Of a stretch of DNA of 64,000 nucleotides, positions 43,897-52,073 are shown in pieces; the first letter of the stretch is position 1; each line of letters opens with the position of its first letter. The translations under genes were made by a program, and so were the position numbers. The DNA is taken from assembly GCA_029820565.1 (NCBI GenBank), contig JALGUR010000012.1, positions 1-64,000 of the forward strand, given 5' to 3'. The DNA comes from Candidatus Zipacnadia bacterium. Its GTDB lineage: Bacteria > Armatimonadota > Zipacnadia > Zipacnadales > Zipacnadaceae. The notes below the pieces were generated by a model. That model ran no database searches. It was not told where the DNA came from and saw only the letters and a list, made by a program, of their open reading frames with translations.

Positions 43897-45261
43897 CTAT
43901 CTATGCTGAGTCTGATGCACTCGGCCCTTGAGTTCTTCACCAATGCGGTCACGGACCTCGGGGGTCTGGCCTTCCCAGCGCATGACCAACTCTGGCCCGG
44001 TATTGGAAGCCCTAATCAGCGCCCAACCGTCCGGAAACTGGATACGCGCTCCATCCACCTCCAGCAGGGGATACTGACTCCGGTAAGAAGCGGCCACCTG
44101 CTCTACCATCTGAAACTTCACCTCGTCCGGGCAGTCCAGGCGCTCTTCGGGTGCCGTGGAGTACTCGGGCAGGGAATCCACTATCTCCCGGAGGGTCATC
44201 TTCTGGCGAGAAAGGCTGCTCACCAGGCGGGCGGCGGCGAAGGCCGCGTCATCAAACTTGATATGAGGGTTGTCAAAATAGCAATGGCCGGTGGTCTCAA
44301 AGCCCATGGGGGCCTTCAGCCGCCGCATAGCCTCTAATATGAAGGGATAGCCGCAGGCCACCATCTCCACCTGGCCGCCCCGCGCCTGGACGTCATCAAT
44401 CAGTGCCTGAGAGCAGCGCACCTCGGTAACAAAGGTAGCCGGGCCTTGAGCCAAAATCTCCCGGCACAGAGGGGTAATATAGCGGTCAGGCCAAATCATC
44501 TGCCCCTCGTCGTCCACCACCGCTATTCGGTCGCCGTCAGCATCAATGGCGATGCCCAGGTCCGCACCTGTCTCACGCACTTTTTGAGCGCACGGCTCGA
44601 TGGCGTCTAATTTCAGGGGATCGGGAGAGCGATTGGGAAATGTCCCGTCAGGTTCCGCAAACATCGTTATGACGTCGCAGCCGATTGACTGCAGTAGACG
44701 GGGCGCATTAAAAGTACCACAGCCATTGCCCAGGTCCAGGACTATTTTTGGGGCGCGGTCGGCGCTGACCTGCTGCTCGGCGATTTCAAAATACTCGGGC
44801 CATATATCCCGCTCCTCATAACTCCCCTTACCCGTGGCGAACTCACCCTTGACGGCCTCATCATGCAACTGCTTAAGTTGCTCGCCATAAAAGGGCCATT
44901 CGCCCTCGCGGATCTTGATACCGTTGAACTGCGGAGGGCGGTGAGATGCCGTCACTCCCATTCCGCCGTCGCCCGCCCAAATACCGATGGCAAAGTACAG
45001 CACCGGCATAGGGACCTGGCCAATGTCAATTACATGGCAGCCGCAGCTCATCAGTCCTTCGACCAGAGCAGCACATAATTCCCCTGAGGAAGGACGCAGA
45101 TCCCGGCCTACTACTACAGTAGCCTGGGCTGGTTGGGAGAAGTGGCTGCCGTAGGCCGCAGCGATACGGCGGACAACTTCGGGAGTTATCTCCGTGCCTA
45201 CTTCCCCGCGGATGTCATAAGCGCGAAAGATGTCATCAGAAATCTGGCGGGCAGCAGTCAT
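43897..45261 (-). CDS. Phosphomannomutase/phosphoglucomutase
   Basis: About 454 residues of the alpha-D-phosphohexomutase family, which interconverts hexose 1- and 6-phosphates. FRAYDIRGEVG opens the protein. The phosphoserine loop reads VTASHRPPQFNGIKI, where most members have TASHNP. The metal loop is DADGDRIAVVDD; the sugar-binding loop reads GFETTGHCYF in place of GExSGH; the phosphate loop is RASNTGPELVMR. The catalytic Ser is kept, so the enzyme may be active with altered specificity. AAGGGG precedes the ATG at 45261. It is followed by the GH42-like gene. Confidence 0.88.
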   Translation of the reverse strand: MTAARQISDDIFRAYDIRGEVGTEITPEVVRRIAAAYGSHFSQPAQATVVVGRDLRPSSGELCAALVEGLMSCGCHVIDIGQVPMPVLYFAIGIWAGDGGMGVTASHRPPQFNGIKIREGEWPFYGEQLKQLHDEAVKGEFATGKGSYEERDIWPEYFEIAEQQVSADRAPKIVLDLGNGCGTFNAPRLLQSIGCDVITMFAEPDGTFPNRSPDPLKLDAIEPCAQKVRETGADLGIAIDADGDRIAVVDDEGQMIWPDRYITPLCREILAQGPATFVTEVRCSQALIDDVQARGGQVEMVACGYPFILEAMRRLKAPMGFETTGHCYFDNPHIKFDDAAFAAARLVSSLSRQKMTLREIVDSLPEYSTAPEERLDCPDEVKFQMVEQVAASYRSQYPLLEVDGARIQFPDGWALIRASNTGPELVMRWEGQTPEVRDRIGEELKGRVHQTQHR

Positions 45262-45312
45262 GGTATACCCCTTGTCCTTGAGCACATTTTCACTGGGCGG
45301 ATATGCATTTGG

Positions 45313-46107
45313 CTATAGGAACGTCCACTCATATGCCGCATCTAGAAATTCCACGGGAATTGCTTCGGGCAGACGTTCGCGCAGCAGGCGGGCGAAATTC
45401 CTCATGCCAGGGTTTTCACTACCAATATGACTGGTCTCAATGAAAGCGATATTGGCATCCAGCGCCCCGCGAATTGCGTAATCCACCGCCTCGCCAGCGA
45501 TTACCACATCGGCGCCATTCATAGCGAATTCGTCCACGAAATTGAACGCCTGCGCCAGCCCCCCGTAACCAAGCCCGACCCGCGAGACCACACGGGCCAG
45601 GTCACCGCCGACGCGAACTTGCGGGACTCCCAGCCGTCTCTTAATGTGTGTAGCCAGCTCTGCCAGTGTTACTGGGGTGATTTCATAGACCCGGACGAAG
45701 CGAGAAGTGTGGACTACCTCGGTTAATCCGAGTACCCTGGCCAGAGAATCGGCCACTCCTTCGCCGGGAGCACAGTCCCAATTGGAGTGACAGCGACAGA
45801 TGACCATCCCATACCGATCCAGCAGGGCTCGGCGGGCGACGTTGGCTGGTGCTTGTGCCTCGTCGCCATAGGTTGCAAACCACTCGCTGTCTGCCTCAGG
45901 GATAAAGGGCAGCTCATGGGTAAGAATAAAGTTAAGCTTTTGGGCAGTCGCCTGGTGCAGGACTCTGAGGTTGGGTGTCCAGGTGACTGCTACTCCGGTC
46001 ACCTCGATTTGCGGACTGCCGTAGATCAGACCGGTAGGGTCACCCAGAAGAGCCTGCTCCCGAGGTGCGATTTGCAGGACTATCTGTTCAATCTCTTCGG
46101 CCGTCAT
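45313..46107 (-). CDS. NIF3-like protein (YbgI/DUF34 family)
   Basis: A 264-residue protein. GDPTGLIYGSPQIEVTGVAV, FILTHELPF, CHSNWDCAPGEGVADSLARV and ADVVIAGEAVDYAIRGALD, followed by FIETSHIGSENPGM, match the NIF3 metal-binding fold. One usual His (HHPLFF) is replaced by HELPF. Members have been linked to GTP cyclohydrolase-like or metal-insertion roles, without settled function. Same direction as the neighbouring oxidoreductase and mutase genes. Confidence 0.8.
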   Translation of the reverse strand: MTAEEIEQIVLQIAPREQALLGDPTGLIYGSPQIEVTGVAVTWTPNLRVLHQATAQKLNFILTHELPFIPEADSEWFATYGDEAQAPANVARRALLDRYGMVICRCHSNWDCAPGEGVADSLARVLGLTEVVHTSRFVRVYEITPVTLAELATHIKRRLGVPQVRVGGDLARVVSRVGLGYGGLAQAFNFVDEFAMNGADVVIAGEAVDYAIRGALDANIAFIETSHIGSENPGMRNFARLLRERLPEAIPVEFLDAAYEWTFL

Positions 46108-46155
46108 GGGCTCGGCGCTCCTCTCTCGTCGCGCAATCCGGCGTCAATTAGTCGG

Positions 46156-47160
46156 TCAGAATTCATTGCGCACCTTAACGGGCTGGCCCGTGCGCATAGA
46201 TTCAATTGCTGCCCAGGCGGTGGCGACGGTCTTAGCCCCGTCTACGCCATCAATCAGTGGGACGTGGTCATTGATGATGCAATCTACGAAGTGGTCAATC
46301 TCGGCGGCGATGGCCTTCTCCATAGAGGGCTTGGGCAGTTGCATCCACCTGTGGCTGTCTACTTGGCGCAAGCAGAGCCTGGCCTGTGGCGAGGTGTTGT
46401 CTGCGGCCAGCGTTCCCTTCGTGCCCCACAGTTGCAGATCAATGTTGTAAGGACGCTGACAGCCGCTGGAGTTCATAATCCTACCCACCGCGCCCGAGTA
46501 GAACTTCACGTTCATAATAATGTGGTCTTCCCACTGCTGCTGCGGGATGTTGAAGTGATTGCCGTAGGCGCTGACCTCCGCCACATCGCCGGCCATCCAG
46601 CGAGCCAGGTCAATAGCATGGCAGCCACCGCCGACCAGTGGATGACGCTTGTCAGGATCAAACCGCCACCCACCAATGCCGCCGATTTGCTCGTAGTTGT
46701 GGATATAACTGGTTTCCACGAAATATATATCGCCTAAGGTGCCATCCTCGCTCCATCGCTTGGCCTGCTCAAAGAAGCTATAAAAGCGACAGATTTGACC
46801 AACCATCAGTTTACGCTCGGCCTGCCGGGCAGCCGCAATCATATTCTCGCATTCTGCTACTGTGCGAGCCATCGGCTTCTCCACCAGCACATGCTTGCTG
46901 GCCTCCAGGGCGGCGATGGTCTGCGGTTCGTGGAAAGGGTCAGGTGTAGCGATGGAGACAATATCTACCTCGTCACAGCCGACAATATCCTCATAATTAG
47001 TGCTGACCACAGGCACATCCCACTCCGTCGCTGCCCGGTCCACGGTCCGCTGGTCAATATCACACAGACCCACCAGACGCAGATTAGGATTGTCGCGCAC
47101 CGCCTGAAAATATCCATAACCCATGCGCAGACCGATGACGCCGATTCCTAACTTGCTCAT
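46156..47160 (-). CDS. Gfo/Idh/MocA-family oxidoreductase
   Basis: About 334 residues. N-terminal Rossmann fold: GIGVIGLRMGYGYFQAVRDN, with GLCDID at the end of the second strand (suggesting NAD). ASKHVLVEKPMARTVAE carries the conserved catalytic Lys (EKP). The C-terminal domain includes GGGCHAIDLARWM, the usual His motif. Acts on sugars or inositol-like substrates in the family. AGGAGG five bases before the ATG at 47160 sets the start, rejecting an upstream extension. Confidence 0.9.
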   Translation of the reverse strand: MSKLGIGVIGLRMGYGYFQAVRDNPNLRLVGLCDIDQRTVDRAATEWDVPVVSTNYEDIVGCDEVDIVSIATPDPFHEPQTIAALEASKHVLVEKPMARTVAECENMIAAARQAERKLMVGQICRFYSFFEQAKRWSEDGTLGDIYFVETSYIHNYEQIGGIGGWRFDPDKRHPLVGGGCHAIDLARWMAGDVAEVSAYGNHFNIPQQQWEDHIIMNVKFYSGAVGRIMNSSGCQRPYNIDLQLWGTKGTLAADNTSPQARLCLRQVDSHRWMQLPKPSMEKAIAAEIDHFVDCIINDHVPLIDGVDGAKTVATAWAAIESMRTGQPVKVRNEF

Positions 47161-47252
47161 AATTGCCTCCTGCCGCACAAGTGCATTGAATCCCAATACG
47201 CGCACACAAGGGCTACTTCTGCGCCAGCCGCCTATCTTCCTTCTCGGCATTC

Positions 47253-47696
47253 TTACCGGAACCAGCCGGGAGTATAGGGCGCTGGGTTTCGCGAGGATGT
47301 ACCGGAACTGGTGGGGTTGTGCGACATATTTGTGCGGGGCTGGTAGTAGCGGGCGCGGAGGTATTGGAGGGCCAGGGCAGCTTCGTTGTAGTAGCCCAGG
47401 TTGCCAACGTACCGGAAGGGATTGATGGTAGAGCCAGAACTGGTCAGGGTTTCGCCGAAGGCATAGAACCTATAAGTGTCAGTTATAGCCTCATTCCCGT
47501 CAGTTAGAGCCAGGGTCGAACCCAGGGCATCATGGTGATAGAAGCTGGTGGTGGTGCTGCGGCGCTGGCTGACCATATCACCATATATATCCGGCGTCTG
47601 GGTGTAAGTTACCTGGGTGTTGTTGCTGACATCGGTCTCCAGCAGTACATCCTGCCCGTCCCAGATGAAGTTGGTGGTACCTGCAGAGGTCACCAT
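47253..47696 (-). pseudogene. RHS/YD-repeat protein fragment
   Basis: About 147 codons matching only the C-terminal core of RHS proteins: YHHDALGSTLALTDGNEAI, then RFYAFGETLTSSGS and FRYVGNLGYYNEAALALQ before YLRARYYQP. Complete RHS proteins exceed 1000 residues and continue into a toxin after the RARYYDP motif. Here D is Q and a short unrelated tail ends the frame. No signal peptide, no upstream YD repeats and no immunity gene are present. It is a remnant, lodged between ftsZ and the oxidoreductase gene. Confidence 0.8.
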
Positions 47697-47730
47697 TCCC
47701 CCATCTTATTCTATTAGATTATAGGCCGAT

Positions 47731-48834
47731 TCACCGCCGTCGCAGGAAGGCGGGGATGTCTATATCGTCTTCGTCGTAGGTGGGCAGTTCTTCGGCAAAG
47801 GGTGATTCTTCGGATGGAGTTGGTTCAGGGGTTTCTTCTTCGGCTGCTGCTACGCGCCGGCGGGGACGAATGGGGCGGGGCTGGTCGAATCCGGTGGCCA
47901 ACACGGTCAGGCGAATCTGGCCCTCCATCTGCTCGTCAATCACCGCGCCTAAGGTCAAGTCGGCCGGCTCGCCTTCGCCTTGGGCGGCTTCCTGGATTAT
48001 TTCGGCGGCCTCGTGGACTTCCTTCAATGATAGGTCAGGCCCGCCGGTAATATTGAGCAGTATGGCGCTGGCCCCTTCAATAGTGCTCTCCAGCAGAGGG
48101 CTGGTGATGGCGCTGCGGGCCGCTTCAGCCGCCCGGTCGTCGCCGGAGGCTTCTCCAATACTCATCATCGCCGTGCCAGCATTCTTCATCACCGTGCGCA
48201 CGTCAGCGAAATCCAGGTTTATCAGACCAGGTATGACAATGACCTCGCTGATACCGCGCACGCCGTGATGCAGTATGGCATCGGCCAGACCGAAGGCCTC
48301 TTGGAGGGTAAGATTCTCATCAGTAAGTTGCAGGAGTTGGTCGTTGGGTATTACAATCAGAGTGTCAACCTGCTCTTTAAGTCGTTTGATGCCTTCCTCA
48401 GCAATTTGCGCGCGCCGATGTCCTTCAACACTAAACGGCTTGGTTACTACTCCTACGGTTAAGGCATTCAATTCGCGGGAAATCTCAGCGATTATGGGGC
48501 TGGCTCCAGTGCCCGTTCCGCCACCCATACCACAAGTGATGAAAACCATATCCGAGTTATCCAGGGCCATCATCAACTCCTGGCGACTCTCCTCCGCGGC
48601 CTGCCGACCGATGTCCGGATTGCCACCGGAACCCAGACCTTGAGTGAGGTTCTCACCGATCTGCAATTTCTTGTCGGCGGCCGACAACTCCAGCACTTGC
48701 ATGTCGGTGTTTATCGCCAAGTATTCCACACCCATCAGGCCGGCTTCAATCATCCGGTCTACCGCATTGGAGCCCCCGCCGCCGGCGCCTATTACTCGGA
48801 TTTTGGCATAGTCTTCTACATTTGCCCTCAGCAT
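47731..48834 (-). CDS. ftsZ: Cell-division GTPase FtsZ
   Basis: FtsZ polymerises into the division ring. About 367 residues from the ATG at 48834. IRVIGAGGGGSNAVDRMIEAG, GMGGGTGTGASPIIAEI (tubulin signature), PNDQLLQL and FADVRTVMKNAG are all intact. The disordered linker (PRPIRPRRRVAAAEEETPEP) leads to the C-terminal peptide DIDIPAFLRRR, the docking site for FtsA/SepF/ZipA. The predicted leader of about 58 bases carries a terminal hairpin at 48864-48896. ftsZ stands away from ftsA or mur genes; grpE and hrcA lie upstream. Confidence 0.97.
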   Translation of the reverse strand: MLRANVEDYAKIRVIGAGGGGSNAVDRMIEAGLMGVEYLAINTDMQVLELSAADKKLQIGENLTQGLGSGGNPDIGRQAAEESRQELMMALDNSDMVFITCGMGGGTGTGASPIIAEISRELNALTVGVVTKPFSVEGHRRAQIAEEGIKRLKEQVDTLIVIPNDQLLQLTDENLTLQEAFGLADAILHHGVRGISEVIVIPGLINLDFADVRTVMKNAGTAMMSIGEASGDDRAAEAARSAITSPLLESTIEGASAILLNITGGPDLSLKEVHEAAEIIQEAAQGEGEPADLTLGAVIDEQMEGQIRLTVLATGFDQPRPIRPRRRVAAAEEETPEPTPSEESPFAEELPTYDEDDIDIPAFLRRR

Positions 48835-48863
48835 GATGAAGGATTCCTCCTTGGAAGCCTTTT

Positions 48864-48896
48864 CGACATCAGTGCTCAAAATCCTTCCTGATGTCG
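48864..48896 (-). promoter_or_regulatory. Inverted repeat at the 5' end of the ftsZ transcript
   Basis: CGACATCA (48864-48871) and TGATGTCG (48889-48896) pair over eight bases with a 17-base loop. It begins around the predicted transcription start, so it is either an mRNA 5' hairpin or an operator downstream of the -10 box. Confidence 0.55.
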
Positions 48897-48898
48897 CT

Positions 48899-48927
48899 AT
48901 TATATTCTGCCCGCTATCCGCTGTCAA
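48899..48927 (-). promoter_or_regulatory. Consensus promoter of ftsZ
   Basis: On the minus strand TTGACA (48927-48922), 17 bases, TATAAT (48904-48899): a perfect sigma70 consensus. It gives ftsZ a promoter separate from hrcA-grpE. Confidence 0.85.
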
Positions 48928-48974
48928 ACAGAGTACTACTGGCCAGTTTCGTCACTTTCGGCCTAATAGTTATT

Positions 48975-49643
48975 CTACTCTGTAGTATTCGCCTCCGCGG
49001 CCACTCCCACCTTCACCTGTGCCGGGCGCAGTACCCGTTGGTGGAGTTGGTAGCCTCGCCGCAGTTGCTCAATGACTTTTCCCTCCTGGGGGTCGCCGGC
49101 TACAACGGGCTGGCGCTGTACGGCCTCATGCCGGTCTGGGTTGAACTGCTCGCCAGCCGCCTCAATCGGCTTCAGGCCGAATTCGGCCAGAGTATCCATA
49201 AGTTGCTGATAAATCATTCGTACACCAGTAGTCAACTCGACCGCCGACTCCTCGGCTGGGGCCGACTGGAGAGCCAGTTGGAAGTGGTCTAACACTGGTA
49301 GTAGTTCGGTCAGCAGCGCCTCATTAGCATACTGCAGCTGTTGAGCCTGTTGCTGGGCGACGCGGCGCTGATAGTTTTTCAATTCAGCCACGGCCCGCAG
49401 GTGCAAATCATGCTCTCGGTCATATTCTTCCTGCAACTGGGCGACCTGCTCCTGCAGCTGCTCAATCGTCGGCTCAGTCTCGGCCGTCTCTTCGTCGCTG
49501 TTTACCTCCACTGCAGTCTCTTCTGCTGTCTCCTGTTTGGAGGTTTGTTCAGGGGAATCAGATTCGTCACCTGCGGCGAGTCGCTCGGGTGCCTCGGTTT
49601 CCAGGGATAATTCGTCTCCGTCAGGCTTGCGACCTTCACTCAT
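48975..49643 (-). CDS. grpE: Nucleotide exchange factor GrpE
   Basis: GrpE releases ADP from DnaK. 222 residues. The N-terminal 70 residues are acidic and disordered; a long coiled coil (IEQLQEQVAQLQEEYDREHD) follows; the core reads ELKNYQRRVAQQQ, LLPVLDHFQLAL and TGVRMIYQQLMDTLAEFGLK, ending in a beta domain with FNPDRHEAV and LRRGYQLHQRVLRPAQVKV. It lies 119 bases after hrcA and is probably co-transcribed. dnaK and dnaJ are not in the window. Confidence 0.95.
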   Translation of the reverse strand: MSEGRKPDGDELSLETEAPERLAAGDESDSPEQTSKQETAEETAVEVNSDEETAETEPTIEQLQEQVAQLQEEYDREHDLHLRAVAELKNYQRRVAQQQAQQLQYANEALLTELLPVLDHFQLALQSAPAEESAVELTTGVRMIYQQLMDTLAEFGLKPIEAAGEQFNPDRHEAVQRQPVVAGDPQEGKVIEQLRRGYQLHQRVLRPAQVKVGVAAEANTTE

Positions 49644-49762
49644 TCACGTCAACCTCCGAAGTATAGACCTCTTCTGATGCTATCTGATGCACCGGGCGAC
49701 ACCAGCCCCCGACGGCAGGCCTGTGCCACTGGTAAATCTCCAAAGTCAAGCCTGAATTGTAC

Positions 49763-50803
49763 TCAGGCCTGTTGACTTAGAACCTGGTCGGCGTGGTCGG
49801 CCACATAGGCCACGGCCGACATTATCTGGCCATAGGGCATGCGCATTGGCCCTAACACCCCGACCGTACCGCTTGGGTTATCATCGGGCGGTGGACTCCC
49901 GAACCGCTTGGCTACCAGACTGCAATCGGCTAACGCCGGGTCAGCGTGTTCGGAGCCGATAAGCACAGTTACCTGTGAGGTCTGACCTATTGCGTGCAGC
50001 AGGCGCTGCACTGCCGCTTCTTCATTCAGTGTCTGTATTATGCCGCGCAGCCGCTCTTGCTTTTGAAACTCGGGGTAGTTAAGAATATAAGCTGTCCCCT
50101 CCACATATACCCGGCTGTGCCAGCCACTGGTCAGACTCGCCGCTATGGACCGTAACACGGAGACGGGCACCGGTGCGTCGTCTCGCTCGCACAGTGTCAG
50201 TAAGGGGCCAGTCTCGGTAACCTTAGTTCCCCTCAGTCGCTCATCCAGCACCTGGTCCAATCGGCGAATCTGCTGCGCTGTCATCGGTTGGCTTGACTTT
50301 ATCACCACTTCCTGGCTGGAGCCATCAGAGCACTCATAACTGATGCGAATGGCCCGAGCACTTATCGGGGTGGTGTGCACCTCGGTGAAATGAGGTTGAC
50401 TATGGGTATGTTCCATCGTCAAAGCCGGTCGCTGAGTAAGTTGAGCCAGGATTCTGGTAGTAGTGCGCATAACCGTGTCTACATCCGGGCGCATATGCCG
50501 ATATTGGCTGCGTACCCAACCCACTTGGGGCATCGGTGGCAAGGGAGCACTTGTCAGTGTGTTGATATGAAAGCGATACGCCTTTTCCTCGGGCAGTCGG
50601 CCGGCCGAGGTATGGGGCTGACTGAGATAGCCCTGGTCAGTGAGTTGGGCCATTTCATTGCGAATAGTAGCCGTACTCACCGGCAACCGGTGTTTCTCCT
50701 GGACGGCTTTGGAGGCCACTGGCTGTCCTGTCGCCACATACTCCCGAACGATAGCCGACAGCACTTGCTGCTGCCGAGGAGTCAACTCTTCGGTCGTAGT
50801 CAT
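49763..50803 (-). CDS. hrcA: Heat-inducible transcription repressor HrcA
   Basis: HrcA represses chaperone operons, normally through CIRCE. 346 residues. The N-terminal winged helix shows LTPRQQQVLSAIVREYVATG, VSTATIRNEMAQLTDQGYL and SQPHTSAGRLPEEKAYRFHI, all typical. The C-terminal part contains GPMRMPYGQIMSAVAYVADH. AAGGAG precedes the ATG by nine bases. Its promoter is covered by a perfect inverted repeat (50851-50880) that is not the usual CIRCE sequence. Confidence 0.94.
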   Translation of the reverse strand: MTTTEELTPRQQQVLSAIVREYVATGQPVASKAVQEKHRLPVSTATIRNEMAQLTDQGYLSQPHTSAGRLPEEKAYRFHINTLTSAPLPPMPQVGWVRSQYRHMRPDVDTVMRTTTRILAQLTQRPALTMEHTHSQPHFTEVHTTPISARAIRISYECSDGSSQEVVIKSSQPMTAQQIRRLDQVLDERLRGTKVTETGPLLTLCERDDAPVPVSVLRSIAASLTSGWHSRVYVEGTAYILNYPEFQKQERLRGIIQTLNEEAAVQRLLHAIGQTSQVTVLIGSEHADPALADCSLVAKRFGSPPPDDNPSGTVGVLGPMRMPYGQIMSAVAYVADHADQVLSQQA

Positions 50804-50850
50804 CGGACCCTACTCCTTAGGCACCTCTATCACCCACCTACCATTTATTC

Positions 50851-50881
50851 TGACAATACCACCATCCGCTGGTATTGTCAA
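50851..50881 (-). promoter_or_regulatory. hrcA promoter under an 11-bp inverted repeat operator
   Basis: TGACAATACCA (50851-50861) and TGGTATTGTCA (50870-50880) are perfect reverse complements with an 8-base spacer. On the minus strand the arms coincide with TTGACA (50881-50876) and TATTGT (50858-50853), 17 bases apart. A protein bound here would block RNA polymerase. HrcA autoregulation is likely by analogy. CIRCE would read TTAGCACTC-N9-GAGTGCTAA, which is absent. Confidence 0.78.
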
Positions 50882-50956
50882 GAGTGCCCAACGCCGCGCA
50901 GCAGCGGCCCAGGAAGGATAACACATAACCAGGTGGAAATTGTAAAGTTACAGAGT

Positions 50957-51256
50957 ATGACTATCAAGCAGTTTCAACAGTTGATTGAGTGCATATACTA
51001 CGACAAGGACAGTGGGCGGGGCTTGGCGGCCACATTTATGTGGTTCACCGAGGAGGTCGGCGAATTATCTCGCGCACTAAAGAAGGCAGATAGAAAGCAC
51101 ATGGCTGAAGAATTCAGTGATGTGTTAGCGTGGCTATGCACGATGGCCTCCATCGCTGGCGTAGACCTCCAGGAGGCGGCGGTCAGCAAGTATGCCCAGG
51201 GTTGTCCCAAGTGTCATCAGACGCCGTGTATCTGTCCGGAACCCGGTGAGCATTAA
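50957..51256 (+). CDS. MazG-like nucleotide pyrophosphohydrolase with zinc-ribbon tail
   Basis: A 99-residue protein. MTIKQFQQLIECIYYDKD and TFMWFTEEVGELSRALKK carry the MazG EExxE-type metal site (EEVGE), followed by HMAEEFSDVLAWL. The C-terminus CPKCHQTPCICPEP adds four cysteines that may bind zinc. Such enzymes hydrolyse non-canonical NTPs. It runs divergently from hrcA, and the inverted repeat at 50851-50880 could affect it too. The ATG at 50957 fits family N-termini, although the ribosome site is weak; a GTG at 50933 is the alternative. Confidence 0.88.
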   Translation: MTIKQFQQLIECIYYDKDSGRGLAATFMWFTEEVGELSRALKKADRKHMAEEFSDVLAWLCTMASIAGVDLQEAAVSKYAQGCPKCHQTPCICPEPGEH

Positions 51257-51388
51257 CCCGGCTCGTTGCCGCCTAACCTAACTGCCCTCAATATCCTTGC
51301 TTACTGCCGTCAGGTCAAGAAGGTATGCAGCCAGGAATTGTTCAATATCATTGTAGGTAGGTGTCGCCTAAACTGGGAGGTGGATTGA

Positions 51389-52042
51389 ATGAAAAAGACA
51401 GTTTGCTTGGTCAGTGCTGCATTGCTGGTGGGCCTGACTGTGGGAGCCTGCCGCACATCTGAGCCGCCTGCGTCCCCGACCCCGCCGCCTGCGCCTACCC
51501 CGCCACCGGCTGTGTCAACTGAGGAATCCTTGGAGGGCAAGGCGGTGCTAATGGTGGTAGCGCCCGAGAACTTCCGCGACGAGGAATTGGCCCAACCCCA
51601 GCGGGTTCTCGCCGAGGCGGGCGTGAAGGTTACGGTTGCGTCGTTGCGCAAAGGTACGGCTGCGGGAGCCGGTGGCCTGACGGTAGAGGCAGAACTTACG
51701 CCTGAGGAAGTTGTGGTGGACGATTATGACGCTGTGGCCTTCATAGGCGGGCCGGGTATGATTCAGTATTTAGATAACCAGAAACTCATTAACCTGGCTA
51801 AGAGATTCCATCAGGCTGAAAAGGTGATAGCGGCTATCTGTGTGGCGCCGGTGATTCTGGCCAACACGGGGCTACTGGCAGAGAAGCCGGCCACGGTCTG
51901 GTCAGGCAAGCGGGCTGCGCTGGAGGCGAAAGGCGCTGTGTACAAACATGAGCCAGTAGTCGTCACCGACAAAGTGATTACAGCCAACGGGCCAGCGGCA
52001 GCGGAGAAATTCGGCCAGGCAATTGTAAAGGCCCTGCAGTAG
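51389..52042 (+). CDS. DJ-1/PfpI-family lipoprotein
   Basis: 217 residues. The signal peptide ends in the lipobox VGAC (Cys21), followed by a Pro-rich linker (PPASPTPPPAPTPPPA), so the protein is probably membrane-tethered. The domain shows MVVAPENFRDEELAQPQRVL with the conserved Glu, GGPG, and AAICVAPVILANTGLL with the nucleophile cysteine. Members act as glyoxalases, amidases or chaperones. Export of a DJ-1 domain is less common. Lgt and LspA for its maturation are encoded at 14350 and 15388. Confidence 0.9.
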   Translation: MKKTVCLVSAALLVGLTVGACRTSEPPASPTPPPAPTPPPAVSTEESLEGKAVLMVVAPENFRDEELAQPQRVLAEAGVKVTVASLRKGTAAGAGGLTVEAELTPEEVVVDDYDAVAFIGGPGMIQYLDNQKLINLAKRFHQAEKVIAAICVAPVILANTGLLAEKPATVWSGKRAALEAKGAVYKHEPVVVTDKVITANGPAAAEKFGQAIVKALQ

Positions 52043-52073
52043 TTTTAGCAGTTATGTGTGGTGTCAGCAATTG

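Noticed and set aside
50804..50956. Classical CIRCE element before hrcA
   Set aside because: TTAGCACTC/GAGTGCTAA is absent; the inverted repeat present has a different sequence and an 8-base spacer.
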